Program-made: the position numbers and the translations under genes
Origin: Labrenzia sp. VG12
GTDB lineage: Bacteria > Pseudomonadota > Alphaproteobacteria > Rhizobiales > Stappiaceae
Assembly: GCF_002237595.1 (NCBI RefSeq)
Contig: NZ_CP022529.1
Span: forward strand, 2,170,001-2,234,000
Length of the DNA: 64,000 bases
Direction of reading: 5' to 3'
Shown here: positions 1-8,950 of the stretch, piece by piece
How the letters are laid out: every line of letters starts with the position of its first letter
Position numbering within the stretch: position 1 is the first letter of the stretch
Notes under the pieces: model-generated
The model's input: only the letters and a program-made list of their open reading frames with translations
Told to the model about the DNA's origin: nothing
The model's database searches: none

Positions 1-3
1 CTC

Positions 4-1497
4 TTGAACCCGTTGACCACACTGAAGGAAGAGTCCCGGCTTGCACTGGCAAACCTGGCCGATGCAGCCGTTGACCTGACCGTGCCGAGCGTCCGGCTGG
101 GCGTGACCGGCCTTGCCCGCGCCGGCAAGACCGTTTTCCTGACCGCCCTCGTACACAATCTCGTCCATGGTGGCCGCCTGCCCCTATTTGCAGCCGCCGC
201 AGGACATCGCATGACCGGTGCGCAGCTGCAGCCCCAGCCGGACGATGCCGTGCCGCGCTTCGATTACGAAGCTCATGTGCAGGCACTGGTGAAGGACCGG
301 GTCTGGCCGGACTCCACACGCCAGGTCTCGGAACTGCGCCTGACCATCGATTACGAGAGCTCCTCCTATTTCTATCGCAAGCTGGGCCCGGGGCGCCTGC
401 ACCTCGACCTGATCGACTATCCGGGGGAATGGCTGCTGGATCTGCCCCTGCTCGGCAAGGACTATGCGACCTTTTCAGCCGAAGCGCTCACCCGTGCGCG
501 TGCCCAGAACCGCACAGACATCGCCGCCCCTTTCCTCAAGGCACTGGAGGAAACCGATCCGGCTGCGCCGGAAAGTGAACCGGCCGCCCAGACGCTCGCA
601 AAGTCTTTCAAGTCCTACCTGGCGGCCTGCCGGGCGGATGCGCACGCGCTGTCGATGCTGCCACCGGGACGGTTTCTGATGCCGGGCGATCTCGACGGCT
701 CCCCTGCCCTCACCTTTGCGCCGCTTGATATTGCAGCGGATGCCGCGCCGGCCCGATCCGGCACCTTGCGTGCGATGATGGAACGGCGCTACGAGGCCTA
801 CAAGACCCATGTCGTGCGCCCTTTCTTTCGGGATCATTTTGCCCGGCTCGACCGTCAGATTGTCCTGGTCGACGTCCTGCACGCACTGAATGCCGGACCA
901 CATGCGATCACCGACCTCGAGACGGCCTTGAGTGAAGTGCTTGGTGCGTTCCGGCCGGGCAAACGCAGTTGGCTGTCCTCCATTCTGACCCGCAGGATTG
1001 ACCGGATCCTGTTCGCAGCCACCAAGGCAGACCATTTGCACCGCACCGATCACGACCGCCTTCAGGCAATCCTGAAACGGCTGGTCGCACGCGCGGAAGA
1101 AAAGGCCCGCTTCAAGGGTGCTGAAGTGGACGTGCTTGCGATGGCCGCCGTCCGGGCCACGCGCGAGGCGACTGTCAAACACCGGGGTGAAGAGCTTCCA
1201 GCCATCCTCGGCACCCCGCTTCCCGGTGAGCGTCTGAATGGCGACACCTACGACGGCAAATCTGAAATCGCCATGTTTCCCGGAGACTTGCCCGAGGATC
1301 CTGAATCACTTTTTGTCAAAGGTGACTCTGTTTCTGAAGACGTTCGACCAAGTTTTCAGGCCGCTCAGGCTGATCTTCAATTTCTGCGTTTCCGGCCGCC
1401 GGAACTGGATACGACGGCAGAGGGCCTAACCCTGTCCCTGCCGCATATCCGCCTGGACCGAGCCCTTGAATTTCTCATTGGAGACCGACTGGCATGA
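4..1497 (+). CDS. YcjX-family P-loop GTPase-like protein (DUF463)
   Basis: Predicted nucleotide-binding protein of the YcjX/DUF463 family, a stress-associated P-loop family usually encoded next to a YcjF membrane protein, as here. The Walker A motif GLARAGKT lies at about residues 36-43, and an ILVDVLHAL strand near residues 288-296 looks like a Walker B region. The 497-residue length fits the family. The first in-frame start is TTG at base 4, but the frame is open to the window edge and any ribosome binding site is outside, so the true start may lie slightly upstream. The stop overlaps the start of the YcjF gene by four bases (ATGA), so the two are translationally coupled. Family assignment is strong; the biochemical role of the family is poorly defined. 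Confidence 0.88.
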   Translation: MNPLTTLKEESRLALANLADAAVDLTVPSVRLGVTGLARAGKTVFLTALVHNLVHGGRLPLFAAAAGHRMTGAQLQPQPDDAVPRFDYEAHVQALVKDRVWPDSTRQVSELRLTIDYESSSYFYRKLGPGRLHLDLIDYPGEWLLDLPLLGKDYATFSAEALTRARAQNRTDIAAPFLKALEETDPAAPESEPAAQTLAKSFKSYLAACRADAHALSMLPPGRFLMPGDLDGSPALTFAPLDIAADAAPARSGTLRAMMERRYEAYKTHVVRPFFRDHFARLDRQIVLVDVLHALNAGPHAITDLETALSEVLGAFRPGKRSWLSSILTRRIDRILFAATKADHLHRTDHDRLQAILKRLVARAEEKARFKGAEVDVLAMAAVRATREATVKHRGEELPAILGTPLPGERLNGDTYDGKSEIAMFPGDLPEDPESLFVKGDSVSEDVRPSFQAAQADLQFLRFRPPELDTTAEGLTLSLPHIRLDRALEFLIGDRLA

Positions 1498-2540
1498 CCG
1501 GATCGACCCCGCCTCCTGGCCGCAAGCCTACTGCCTTTCGTCTGGATGACAGCAAGGTGCGCCTGACCGACGACGAGAACCGGGAACCCTCGGCCGGCGA
1601 GGCACTCGTGACCCAGGCCTATCTGGAAGAGGATGAACCGCGTCTGCCGCGAGACGCCAGTACTCCAAAATCCCGTTTCGGTTTCGGCAAATGGATCATG
1701 GTCGGCCTCACGGGCCTGGTCTCCCTGGCAATCGGCCTTGCCATCGACAGCCTGATCCGTGATCTCTTTGCCCGAACCGACTGGCTTGGCTGGCTGGCAG
1801 TCGCCCTTGCCGCCATTGCCGCCCTCGGACTGACCGGACTGATCATCCGCGAGTTTGCCGGTCTGGCCCGGCTCGGCAAGATCGATCATCTGCGTGAGAA
1901 GCTGAAAGCGGCAGCCGACGAGGACGATGCGAAGGCGGCAACGGCCGGGCTGAAGGAGCTCATGGCCCTTTACGCCGACCGGCCAGAAACGGCTCAGGGC
2001 CGCAAGGCGCTTGCAGGTCACATGCAGGAGGTCATCGACGGACGCGATCTGGTCATCCTGGCGGAACGCGACCTGTTGCGCCCTCTCGATCAGGAGGCAA
2101 ACCGCATTGTGCTCAACAGCGCCAAGCGCGTGTCGCTGGTGACCGCGGTCAGCCCCCGTGCCCTGGTCGACCTCCTGATGGTTCTTTTCGAGAACCTCAA
2201 GACCATCCGCCGCGTCTCCACGCTTTATGGCGGCCGGCCGGGCACTCTCGGCTTTCTCAGGCTCGCCAAACATGTTGTCTCGCACCTGGCTGTTACCGGC
2301 GGCATGGCAGCTGGCGACAGTCTGGCTTCCGAGTTTCTGGGCCACAGCCTTGCCGCCCGCTTGTCGGCGCGTTTGGGGGAAGGCGTCATCAACGGGCTGT
2401 TGACCGCCCGCATCGGCATCGCCGCCATCGCGGTGTGCCGTCCGTCTCCGTTCGTCGCCGATAACGGTCCGAGCGTGAAGGAGTTCATGGGTGAACTGAC
2501 GTCTCTTGCAAAGAAACAGGAAACAGATGGAAACAGCTAA
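1494..2540 (+). CDS. YcjF-family (TIGR01620/DUF697) inner membrane protein
   Basis: Membrane partner of the upstream YcjX protein, 348 residues. The N-terminal 60 residues are hydrophilic and charged. Two hydrophobic segments follow at about residues 65-90 and 98-122 (IMVGLTGLVSLAIGLAIDSL and WLAVALAAIAALGLTGLI). The C-terminal half contains the DUF697-like stretch with SAVSPRALVDLLMVLFENL-type helices and a GITARIGIAAIAVCRP-like segment near the end. The start overlaps the previous stop (ATGA). Function beyond membrane association with YcjX is unknown. Nothing unusual in the sequence. Confidence 0.87.
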   Translation: MTGSTPPPGRKPTAFRLDDSKVRLTDDENREPSAGEALVTQAYLEEDEPRLPRDASTPKSRFGFGKWIMVGLTGLVSLAIGLAIDSLIRDLFARTDWLGWLAVALAAIAALGLTGLIIREFAGLARLGKIDHLREKLKAAADEDDAKAATAGLKELMALYADRPETAQGRKALAGHMQEVIDGRDLVILAERDLLRPLDQEANRIVLNSAKRVSLVTAVSPRALVDLLMVLFENLKTIRRVSTLYGGRPGTLGFLRLAKHVVSHLAVTGGMAAGDSLASEFLGHSLAARLSARLGEGVINGLLTARIGIAAIAVCRPSPFVADNGPSVKEFMGELTSLAKKQETDGNS

Positions 2541-2654
2541 CCTGTTGTAAAATATATATTAAACGTAAGTTTAGCACGTTTGGACGCCGCATTTGTTGTG
2601 CTTGGGCCACAGCTCCTTTAAGACCTGCCCCATGCTTCGTTTTCGCTTCGTCGG

Positions 2655-2673
2655 CTTAACGAAATGCGTTAAG
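2655..2673. promoter_or_regulatory. Inverted repeat upstream of the autotransporter gene
   Basis: A perfect 7-bp inverted repeat, CTTAACG-AAATG-CGTTAAG, lies 27 bp upstream of the autotransporter start codon. It contains two TTAA halves separated by nine bases; the CtrA consensus needs seven, so it is not a standard CtrA box. It could be an operator or a small 5'-UTR hairpin. No T-run follows, so it is not a terminator. Confidence 0.35.
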
Positions 2674-2699
2674 AAATAGCAAACAACAAGGCGTCAGCA

Positions 2700-5600
2700 A
2701 TGACCGGCACGACCGAAAAAGGCCGCGGGGCTTCCCAGATCAGACACGCGCTCATGGCAAGCTGTGCCTTGTGGCTGGTCCTGCCTGCCGTGGCCGTCGC
2801 CGCCGACATCACCATACCGTCCGGCTCGACGGCAACGACGACCCAGACCCTGACAGACGTTGGTGATACCGGCACGATCGACAGCGGTGGGGCCATTGAC
2901 GTCACCGACGAGGACGGCCTGGTTCTGGGCAATGATGATCAGACCGCCGTCAACAATGGCGATATTGACGTTGAAAACACAGGAGGCCCTTCCCTTGCAG
3001 GCATCGGTTCGCTGGGAGCCAATTCACGTATCACCAATAACGGCGACATAACCGGCACCGGCGACTTCATCTTCGGCATCGTCACGACTGATGATGACGC
3101 TGTTGTCGTCAATTCCGGGACGATCGACCTCGACGGTGATTTCAATACCGGTATCTCGCTGGACGGCGACGATTCCAGTGCTGAAAACTCCGGCGACATC
3201 ACGACCAACGGCTTTCAGTCGGATGGTATTTACGTGTTCGGCGACGACGGCTCGGCCACGAACAGAGGTACAATCGTCACAAGCGGTGAAGACGCCTTCG
3301 GGATCTATTCCGACGGCAATGCCTCAACCCTGACCAACACGAGAACGATCACCACGACCGGCGACGACTCTGTCGGCATCGGCGCCGACGGCGACAGTGC
3401 CACCGTTTCGAATTCAGGTTCGATCTCCACTGCAGGTGAAGATGCGGACGGCATCAAGATCGCGGGGGACGATTCCAGCGCCACCAATTCCGGCACGATC
3501 AACACGACCGGTGAAGACGCACACGGGATCGATGCGGATGGTGCCAACGCTGTTGTGAACAACAGCGGAACGATCACGACGACGAGTGATGACGCCACGG
3601 GTATCGATTCCGACGGCGGGGCGACCAACGCCTCCATCACCAACAGCGGCACCATTTCCGTGAACGGGAATGACGCATTGGGGGTCGAGTCAAAAGGCAA
3701 TGGCAGCACCATTACCAATTCCGCATCCGGCTCGATCACGACACAAGGCAGCGGTGCACCAGGCATTGGCTCCCAGGGCAATGACTCGACCATCTCCAAT
3801 GCCGGCAGCATCACGACCAACGGTTTCAGTTCCTTCGGGATCGGCGCCCTCGGCGACCGTGCGTCGATCACCAATACGGGATCCCTCTCCACGTCCGGCA
3901 ACCAGTCAGACGCAATTTACGCGTCGAACGATGGCGCTACGATCAACAACCAGAATACGGTTTCAACAACTGGAGAAGATGCCCACGGCATCGGCACCGA
4001 CAGTGACTCGGCCAACATCACCAATTCCGGCTCCATCACCACGACCGGCGACAGCAGTGACGGGATCGACAGTGACGGAGACTCTGTCACCGTCACTGTC
4101 ACCAGCTCCGGAACACTGACCCAGTCGGGTGAAGGTGGTAACGGGATCGACGTCAATGGCGACACGGCAACCGTGTCGACATCCGGCACGATCACAACAT
4201 CCGGCACAGACAGCAACGGCGTTGAAATCACCGGCAACGATGCGACGGTGACCAATGACGGCACCATCACAAACTCCGGTACCAACTCCGGCTCGGTGAC
4301 GGATACGGGCGGCGGCATCGACATCATCGGCAATGACGCAACTGTAACAAACAACGGCACCATCACCAGCGTTGCCGCAGGCGGTCATGCCATCAGTGTC
4401 ACTGGAACTGGCGCCAGCATTTCCAACACCAGTTTTGATACAATCGCGTCAAGTGGCAGCAATGCGGACGGCATAAACGTCTCCGGCAACAATGCCACCG
4501 TAGACAATTCGGGCAAGATCACCGCAACCGGTGAAGACAGCAATGGCGTGGCGGTGACGGGCGACGGCGCAACCGTCACCAATTCCGGAACCGTCGAGAA
4601 CACAGGTTCGAGAACCGGCAGCGACGCGGCCGCCGGACACGGCATCTCGATTGTCGGTGACAACGCGACCGTCACGGTCACCAGTTCGGGGACTGCATCC
4701 TCCGAAAACGGCTCCGCAATCTATATCGACGGCGCCAATGCGACCGTGACGATTCAAAACGGTTCCACGATCATCGGTGGTCTGACCTTCACCAACGCCG
4801 CTTCGGCCTCGTTCTCCTATGGGGGCGACCGGACCGCGATCTTCGGTTTCTCCAGTGTGCCGGGCACGCTGACTTCGGACACCCTGACTTTCGGCACCAA
4901 CGGCAATACGGTTACATTCCTCAATCCGGACGAGTTTCAGCTGGGAACCACATCGCTCACCTTCAACGCGCTCTCGCGGGAGCTGGCAGACGTTCTCGAG
5001 GAGCAGATGAACGCGGGAACGCTCGACGGCTCCGCTTTCGTCGCCACCAATGGCACGCCGGCCGAAACGGTCTCCGACAGATGGTCCGTCTGGGCGTCGC
5101 CTTTCGGCGGACTGTTGAACCGTGATGGCACGAACGGTTTCGACCACAGTTTCGGCGGCCTGATGGCCGGTGCCGAGCGCGGCTTCGGAGCCGATTACCG
5201 GGCTGGTGTCGCGGGTGGTTTCTCCTTTGGGCACACCGACAGCAACAACAATGTGCACTCGGCCGACAACTACAGCGTTTTCGCCGGCGCCTATGCAACG
5301 CGGAACTGGCAGCAGACCTTCGCCCAGGTCAGCCTTCTCGGCGGTTATCTGAACAGCGCCGAGGATGTCACGGTTCTGAACAACATGGTTTCCGGTGGCC
5401 TGCAGGATCTGTCGATCGACTACGACTACCTCTTCGTCACGCCGAGTGCCCGTCTCGGACACGCTTTCGCCCTGACGCAAGGCACGCTCACTCCGAGCGC
5501 GCGCGCCCGGTATTCCGGGCTGTGGCAAACAGGCGACGCAAGCGAGAGCACCACCGGCCTGACCGTTTCCGGACGATCGCTGAACGTTCTGGAACTTCGC

Positions 5601-5900
5601 GGCGAGGCTGCGTTTGATTTTACCCCTGTCGCCGCCGACACCGGCGCTTTTCATTTCGGTGTTGCAGCCGGCATCGACGGCATCTTCACGCTGAGCGACA
5701 ATGTCGACGGAGACCTTTCTGGAACCGCGCTCAACCTTTCCATCGACAATGACGACGCCGTCGTTCGCGGCTTCGGCCGAGCGGATGCCGTCTGGAAATC
5801 AAATGGCGGCGCGGCGTTCCTTGCCAGTGTCGAGGGCGGCTATGACAGCACCGAGACCTTGTCTGGCACCATGCGCCTCGGTGGCAAGATCAGCTTTTGA
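2700..5900 (+). CDS. Autotransporter (type Va secreted) with tandem beta-repeat passenger
   Basis: Large outer-membrane autotransporter of 1,066 residues. A long N-terminus (about 20 polar/basic residues) leads into a signal-peptide core (ALMASCALWLVLPAVAVAA, cleavage after about residue 35). The passenger, about residues 40-690, is a chain of roughly two dozen degenerate repeats of about 22-25 residues of the type (I/V)TNSGTI-(S/T)TTG(E/D)D(A/S)xGI, rich in Thr, Ser, Asn, Asp and Gly, expected to form a right-handed beta-helix. A linker follows, then a C-terminal beta-barrel domain (about 790-1066) starting near the WSVWASPFGG motif and ending in Phe (KISF), the usual BAM recognition end. 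No protease or other catalytic motif is visible. It stands alone between two intergenic gaps. The role is probably adhesion or surface coating, but that is inference. Confidence 0.9.
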   Translation: MTGTTEKGRGASQIRHALMASCALWLVLPAVAVAADITIPSGSTATTTQTLTDVGDTGTIDSGGAIDVTDEDGLVLGNDDQTAVNNGDIDVENTGGPSLAGIGSLGANSRITNNGDITGTGDFIFGIVTTDDDAVVVNSGTIDLDGDFNTGISLDGDDSSAENSGDITTNGFQSDGIYVFGDDGSATNRGTIVTSGEDAFGIYSDGNASTLTNTRTITTTGDDSVGIGADGDSATVSNSGSISTAGEDADGIKIAGDDSSATNSGTINTTGEDAHGIDADGANAVVNNSGTITTTSDDATGIDSDGGATNASITNSGTISVNGNDALGVESKGNGSTITNSASGSITTQGSGAPGIGSQGNDSTISNAGSITTNGFSSFGIGALGDRASITNTGSLSTSGNQSDAIYASNDGATINNQNTVSTTGEDAHGIGTDSDSANITNSGSITTTGDSSDGIDSDGDSVTVTVTSSGTLTQSGEGGNGIDVNGDTATVSTSGTITTSGTDSNGVEITGNDATVTNDGTITNSGTNSGSVTDTGGGIDIIGNDATVTNNGTITSVAAGGHAISVTGTGASISNTSFDTIASSGSNADGINVSGNNATVDNSGKITATGEDSNGVAVTGDGATVTNSGTVENTGSRTGSDAAAGHGISIVGDNATVTVTSSGTASSENGSAIYIDGANATVTIQNGSTIIGGLTFTNAASASFSYGGDRTAIFGFSSVPGTLTSDTLTFGTNGNTVTFLNPDEFQLGTTSLTFNALSRELADVLEEQMNAGTLDGSAFVATNGTPAETVSDRWSVWASPFGGLLNRDGTNGFDHSFGGLMAGAERGFGADYRAGVAGGFSFGHTDSNNNVHSADNYSVFAGAYATRNWQQTFAQVSLLGGYLNSAEDVTVLNNMVSGGLQDLSIDYDYLFVTPSARLGHAFALTQGTLTPSARARYSGLWQTGDASESTTGLTVSGRSLNVLELRGEAAFDFTPVAADTGAFHFGVAAGIDGIFTLSDNVDGDLSGTALNLSIDNDDAVVRGFGRADAVWKSNGGAAFLASVEGGYDSTETLSGTMRLGGKISF

Positions 5901-6159
5901 AGGAGCTGAAAACCTGGGTCGCTTCCCGGTTCAACGCACAGCGTAACCTCTCGAGACGGTCTGTTCACGCCGCTGGAGCCTTTCACGGTTGGATCGAACC
6001 AAACCTGCCCGGCCCTTCGGGCTTAGGTCTGGCGGACGGCTGCCTTGTCGTACCGCTCACCCATAGCCCACCAGGGCCTCACGCCCCTCCACGCATCCAT
6101 CTCTCCGGACAACAAACAGAATGCTTCAAACTGAGCGCGAAACGCTCTAGGTTCGGCTC
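5901..6159. other. Intergenic stretch, no gene seen
   Basis: 259 bp between the autotransporter and the VWA gene. The only structure I see is a weak GC hairpin near 6008-6022 (GCCCGGCCCTTCGGGC). It lacks a T-run, so it is at best a poor terminator. No credible reading frame. Confidence 0.4.
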
Positions 6160-7335
6160 ATGTTCATAAGTTTCTTCACCGAACTCAAATCGGCGGGCAT
6201 CCCGGTCTCGCTGCGCGAATACCTGACGCTGATGGAGGCGCTGGACAAGGATCTGGCGGAGAAAAGCGTTGAGGATTTCTATTATCTGGCGCGTCTTGCG
6301 CTCGTGAAGGACGAAAGCAACCTGGACAAGTTCGACCGGGTCTTCGCCCATGTCTTCAAGGGCCTTGAGCTGATGAGCGACGTGCCCCTGACCGACATTC
6401 CCGAAGAGTGGCTGCGCAAGCTTGCCGAGAAACACCTGACGGACGAAGAAAAAGCGCAGATCGAGGCCCTCGGCGGTTTCGAGAAACTGATGGAAACCCT
6501 GCGCGAACGCTTGAAGGAACAGGAAAAACGCCACCAGGGCGGCAACAAGTGGATCGGCACGGCCGGCACATCGCCCTTTGGCGCCTACGGTTACAATCCG
6601 GAAGGCGTGCGTATCGGCCAAAAGGAAAGCCGGCACCGCCGGGCGGTCAAGGTCTGGGACAAACGCGAGTTCAAGGACCTGGACGACACCCAGCTTCTGG
6701 GCACCCGCAATATCCAGGTTGCCCTGAAGCGACTCAGATACTTTGCCAGGACCGGCGCGGCCGAGGAACTCGATCTCGACAATACGATCCGGGCGACGGC
6801 GCACAAGGGCCTTCTGGACATCAAGATGCGCCCGGAGCGGCACAATGCGGTCAAGGTGCTCCTGTTCTTCGACATCGGCGGTTCGATGGACGACCACATC
6901 CGGGTCTGCGAGGAACTGTTTTCGGCCGCGCGCTCAGAATTCAAGGTGATGGAGCATTTCTACTTCCACAACTGCCTTTACGAGTATGTCTGGAAGGAAA
7001 ACCGCCGCCGTCACACCGAGCGCATTCCAACCATGGACGTGCTGCACAAATACCCGTCCGACTACAAGATCATTTTCGTCGGCGATGCCTCGATGAGCCC
7101 ATACGAGATCGCCTATCCGGGCGGATCGGTCGAACACTGGAACGAGGAACCAGGCTCTGCCTGGATGCAAAGGATCACAGGCCTTTACAACAGCGCGGTC
7201 TGGCTCAACCCGGTTCGCCAGCAGCACTGGCATTACACCCAATCCATCCAGATGCTGAACGAGCTGATGGAAGGCCGCATGTTCCCGATGACGGTCGAGG
7301 GGCTCACAGACGCGATGAAGGAACTGGCACGGTGA
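6160..7335 (+). CDS. CoxE-like VWA domain-containing protein
   Basis: 391-residue cytoplasmic protein of the CoxE-like von Willebrand A family (COG3825 type). The N-terminal half is helical and charged; the C-terminal half carries the VWA fold. The metal-binding MIDAS motif reads DIGGS at residues 238-242 within FFDIGGSMDDH; the usual DxSxS has Gly at the middle position, common in this subfamily. Such proteins usually work with MoxR-type AAA ATPases in metal-centre insertion or complex maturation. No MoxR gene is adjacent in this window. The stop overlaps the GTG start of the methyltransferase gene (GTGA), so the pair is coupled. A shadow frame across the second half of this gene runs in phase with the methyltransferase and should not be taken as its N-terminus. 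Confidence 0.87.
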   Translation: MFISFFTELKSAGIPVSLREYLTLMEALDKDLAEKSVEDFYYLARLALVKDESNLDKFDRVFAHVFKGLELMSDVPLTDIPEEWLRKLAEKHLTDEEKAQIEALGGFEKLMETLRERLKEQEKRHQGGNKWIGTAGTSPFGAYGYNPEGVRIGQKESRHRRAVKVWDKREFKDLDDTQLLGTRNIQVALKRLRYFARTGAAEELDLDNTIRATAHKGLLDIKMRPERHNAVKVLLFFDIGGSMDDHIRVCEELFSAARSEFKVMEHFYFHNCLYEYVWKENRRRHTERIPTMDVLHKYPSDYKIIFVGDASMSPYEIAYPGGSVEHWNEEPGSAWMQRITGLYNSAVWLNPVRQQHWHYTQSIQMLNELMEGRMFPMTVEGLTDAMKELAR

Positions 7336-8447
7336 GCGCCTCGGAGGACGGCCCTACCTTCTCGACGCACAGCACCACGTCCGGCATGGTTGGTGGCGGC
7401 TTTTACAATGCCAATTCGTCTCCCCAATGGAACGCCATCGAAGCGGTGCTGCCCATGCTGGACAAGGCGACAAACTCCCTGCCTGTCGACTGTCCTGGCC
7501 CGGTCTGCCTGGCGGATTTCGGCTGCTCGGAAGGGCGCAATTCGATTGCCGTGATGCAGCGCGCCCTCACGTCCCTGTTGCCGCACACCGACCGCCCTGT
7601 ACAGACCATCCACTCCGACCTGCCCACCAACGACTTTTCCAAACTGTTCCTGAACCTGCAGCCGGGCGGCAAACCTGTCTTTGAAAGCGACAGGGTCTAT
7701 TCCGCAGCTGTTGGCGGCTCCATGTATGACCAGCTGCTGCCGGACCGCTCGGTGCATCTGGCAACCACGTTTAATGCGATCGGTTTCCTGTCCCGCCGAC
7801 CGGTCAAGACGCTGCCTGGATACATTTTTCCAAACGGCCCCAGCAAGGAGCGGGCAAACGGTTTTGTCGCTGAGGAAGACAGGAAGGCCTTTGCGGCGCA
7901 GGCCAAACAGGACGTCGGAACGTTCCTGCAGAAGCGCGCCCGCGAACTGATCCCGGGAGGCAAGCTGCTGGTCCAGGTTTTTGGCGCCAACGAAACCGCA
8001 AGCACCTGCAATGGCCTTTACGATCTCCTGAACGATGCTGTCCTTGCCCATGTCGACTTGGGCGAGATCAGCCGGGAGACCTACGAGCGCTATTATCAGC
8101 CGGTCTACATGCGCACGCTGGACGAGCTGGTCGCTCCTGTGACCGACGAGACCTATGGCGCAAACGGACTGTTCGACATCGATCAGACCAAGTCCTACGA
8201 GATCGCCGTGCCGTTCAACGAGCGCTTTCAGTCAGACGGTGACCTGGACCGTTATGCCAGGGACTACGTCAATTTCTTCCGCGCTTTCACGGAGGCGGTC
8301 CTCTCCGGTGCCCTGCCCGAAACGCCGGACAGGGGCAAGCTTGTTGAGCGCATCTATGACACGGCCGTTGATCTGCTCAAGGCCCATCCGGACCGCTACC
8401 CGTTCCGCTACATCGCCATTGCCATGCTGCTGACGCGCGCGGGCTGA
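7332..8447 (+). CDS. SABATH-type SAM-dependent carboxyl methyltransferase
   Basis: 371-residue predicted S-adenosylmethionine-dependent methyltransferase resembling the plant SABATH family (Methyltransf_7), which methylates small-molecule carboxyl groups. Visible signatures in order: GGGFYNANSSPQW near residues 21-33 (the SAM/substrate-binding N-terminus), motif I LADFGCSEGR at 60-69, the SDLPTNDF motif corresponding to the plant NDLPGNDF, SMYDQLLPDRSVHL corresponding to SFYxRLFPxxSLH, a FNAIGFLS segment at the plant SYSLHWLS position, and GGKLLVQVFG. The open frame continues far upstream, but those residues overlap the VWA gene in another frame; GTG at 7332, overlapping the VWA stop, is the likely start. 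The substrate is unknown. Confidence 0.83.
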   Translation: MSASEDGPTFSTHSTTSGMVGGGFYNANSSPQWNAIEAVLPMLDKATNSLPVDCPGPVCLADFGCSEGRNSIAVMQRALTSLLPHTDRPVQTIHSDLPTNDFSKLFLNLQPGGKPVFESDRVYSAAVGGSMYDQLLPDRSVHLATTFNAIGFLSRRPVKTLPGYIFPNGPSKERANGFVAEEDRKAFAAQAKQDVGTFLQKRARELIPGGKLLVQVFGANETASTCNGLYDLLNDAVLAHVDLGEISRETYERYYQPVYMRTLDELVAPVTDETYGANGLFDIDQTKSYEIAVPFNERFQSDGDLDRYARDYVNFFRAFTEAVLSGALPETPDRGKLVERIYDTAVDLLKAHPDRYPFRYIAIAMLLTRAG

Positions 8448-8454
8448 ACGCTCG

Positions 8455-8883
8455 TCAGCTTCCGCGCAGCACGAGCACCGAACACGGCGCATGCCGGACA
8501 ATATGGGCTGCGTTCGATCCGACGAAATAGGTCGACAGGCCCGGTTTGTGCGAGGTCATGAGAACCAGGTCACAGGCGGTCCGCTCTGCTTCCTCGATCA
8601 CTTCGTGGTAGACCGAGCCCATGCGGACGGCCACATCGACGGCGCCCTCCGGTGCATCGAGGCCGGCCGCGATCTTGTCGAGGATTTGTGCGGTTTCCTG
8701 GAACTCGCGTTCCTGCCAGCCCTCCGGCAACTGGCTGGCGACAAAGCTCTGAACTTCCGGGCAGACTGCCAGGAGGTGGACCTTGGTGCCATAATCGCGC
8801 GCCATCTGGGACGCCTTTGCCAAGGCATCTTCGGCAAAGCCGGCTTCGGCGGGATCCACGGGAACGAGGACTTTCTTGAACAT
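8455..8883 (-). CDS. Universal stress protein, UspA family
   Basis: Single-domain UspA protein of 142 residues. It begins MFKKVLVPVD, the typical first beta strand with the ATP-site Asp, and ends with GSNAAHIVRHAPCSVLVLRGS, the family's C-terminal nucleotide-binding/dimer strand. The longer frame (to 8931) is unlikely because a GGGAG ribosome binding site sits about 8 bp upstream of the ATG at 8883. Convergent with the methyltransferase gene, only 7 bp away. Its general role would be stress survival; no specific partner is visible. Confidence 0.92.
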   Translation of the reverse strand: MFKKVLVPVDPAEAGFAEDALAKASQMARDYGTKVHLLAVCPEVQSFVASQLPEGWQEREFQETAQILDKIAAGLDAPEGAVDVAVRMGSVYHEVIEEAERTACDLVLMTSHKPGLSTYFVGSNAAHIVRHAPCSVLVLRGS

Positions 8884-8950
8884 TGGATGTCTCCCAAAAG
8901 TGGTTCTTTCCTCTTTTGGGACGGCTGACAATTTACCGCCATGAGAAAAA

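Noticed and set aside
2655..2673. CtrA box upstream of the autotransporter
   Set aside because: The two TTAA halves are nine bases apart, not the seven that CtrA requires, so it is reported only as an inverted repeat.
3305..4681. Several minus-strand frames inside the autotransporter, up to nearly 200 residues
   Set aside because: They mirror the repeats of the plus-strand gene and are Val/Pro/Ser-rich antisense shadows with no start signals or domain similarity.
6408..7331. In-frame N-terminal extension of the methyltransferase, giving 679 residues
   Set aside because: The extension is an alternative frame of the VWA gene, with Pro/Arg/Gly-rich shadow composition. The conserved SABATH N-terminus begins after the GTG at 7332.
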